Shown in pieces: positions 5,593-5,678 of a DNA stretch of 5,678 nt. A program made the translations under genes and the position numbers. The notes under the pieces are model-generated. The model made no database searches, had not been told where the DNA came from, and worked only from the letters and a program-made list of their open reading frames with translations. Origin of the DNA: Syntrophomonadaceae bacterium. Lineage in GTDB: Bacteria; Bacillota; Ch66; Ch109. The DNA lies in assembly GCA_012512295.1 (NCBI GenBank), contig JAAZDI010000172.1, forward strand, positions 1-5,678, given 5' to 3'. How positions within the stretch are numbered: position 1 is the first letter of the stretch; every line of letters starts with the position of its first letter.

Positions 5593-5632
5593 TAATTATT
5601 AAACCTCCATCCAATCAACTATTGAATGAAGG
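5593..5632 (-). terminator. Probable terminator of tRNA-Ser
   Basis: On the minus strand CCTTCATTCAAT and ATTGGATGGAGG pair over 12 positions, two of them wobble pairs, around a five-base loop, followed by the T-rich tail TTTAATAATTATTT. It begins 14 bases after the tRNA-Ser CCA end. Confidence 0.7.
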
Positions 5633-5646
5633 CTAAATTTCTGTAA

Positions 5647-5678
5647 TGGCGGAGAGAGAGGGATTCGAACCCTCGAAG
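5647..5678 (-). tRNA. tRNA-Ser, 3' part (partial at window edge)
   Basis: The T-arm GAGGG-TTCGAAT-CCCTC is followed by acceptor strand TCTCTCC, discriminator G and an encoded CCA. Acceptor strand TCTCTCC with G73 (implying a GGAGAGA 5' strand) is characteristic of bacterial tRNA-Ser. The anticodon and the 5' half lie beyond the right edge, so the isoacceptor cannot be named. Confidence 0.8.

Noticed and set aside
1..5678. CRISPR array, riboswitch or rRNA
   Set aside because: No regularly spaced repeats of suitable length, no recognisable riboswitch core and no rRNA segments were seen on either strand.

Overview
The window looks like a chromosomal segment from an anaerobic Firmicute, probably a clostridial or Peptococcaceae-like lineage. 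The reasons are moderate-to-low GC, GA-rich ribosome binding sites with several TTG starts, consensus TATAAT promoters, intrinsic terminators with T-runs, tRNA genes that encode their own CCA, and an oxygen-sensitive radical SAM activase-like enzyme. The exact taxon cannot be read from the sequence. Apart from the left edge, everything is on the minus strand, so the biological reading order runs from right to left.

Right part (about 3700-5678): tRNA genes with accessory genes between them. The 3' end of a tRNA-Ser enters at the right edge, followed by tRNA-Arg(ACG) and, further left, tRNA-Arg(CCT). Each tRNA has its own terminator. Both tRNA-Arg genes have an upstream TTGCAT-N17-TATAAT promoter. 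Between the tRNA-Arg genes lie a DUF3795-type cysteine-rich gene broken by a frameshift and an in-frame amber codon, an intact 55-residue hydrophobic small protein, and a start-less open frame (possible gene remnant) preceded by two 13-bp repeats that overlap -10-like boxes.

Left part (about 122-3565): a compact four-gene minus-strand cluster. In reading order it encodes (1) a small NrdG-like radical SAM protein, (2) a 629-residue tandem AAA+ ATPase with a degenerate first module and a ClpB-D2-like active second module, (3) an FHA (phosphothreonine-binding) protein and (4) a small multi-pass membrane protein. Genes 1 and 2 are intact. Genes 3 and 4 can only be read whole by allowing one frame change each. 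The arrangement suggests a phosphorylation-responsive AAA+ machine paired with a radical SAM modifying enzyme and a membrane component. That is an inference: no substrate, kinase or glycyl radical enzyme is visible.

Left edge (1-125): what appears to be the right end of an IS66-type insertion sequence, with the last residues of a transposase, a terminator hairpin and an end reading ACGCTTAC. It abuts the membrane gene and supplies its stop codon, so that gene is probably cut at its C-terminus.

The main theme is erosion around an intact core: the activase and the AAA+ gene are open, while FHA, membrane and DUF3795 genes each carry small lesions. Either the accessory parts are decaying or the assembly contains indel errors. 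Raw reads or a sister genome would decide.
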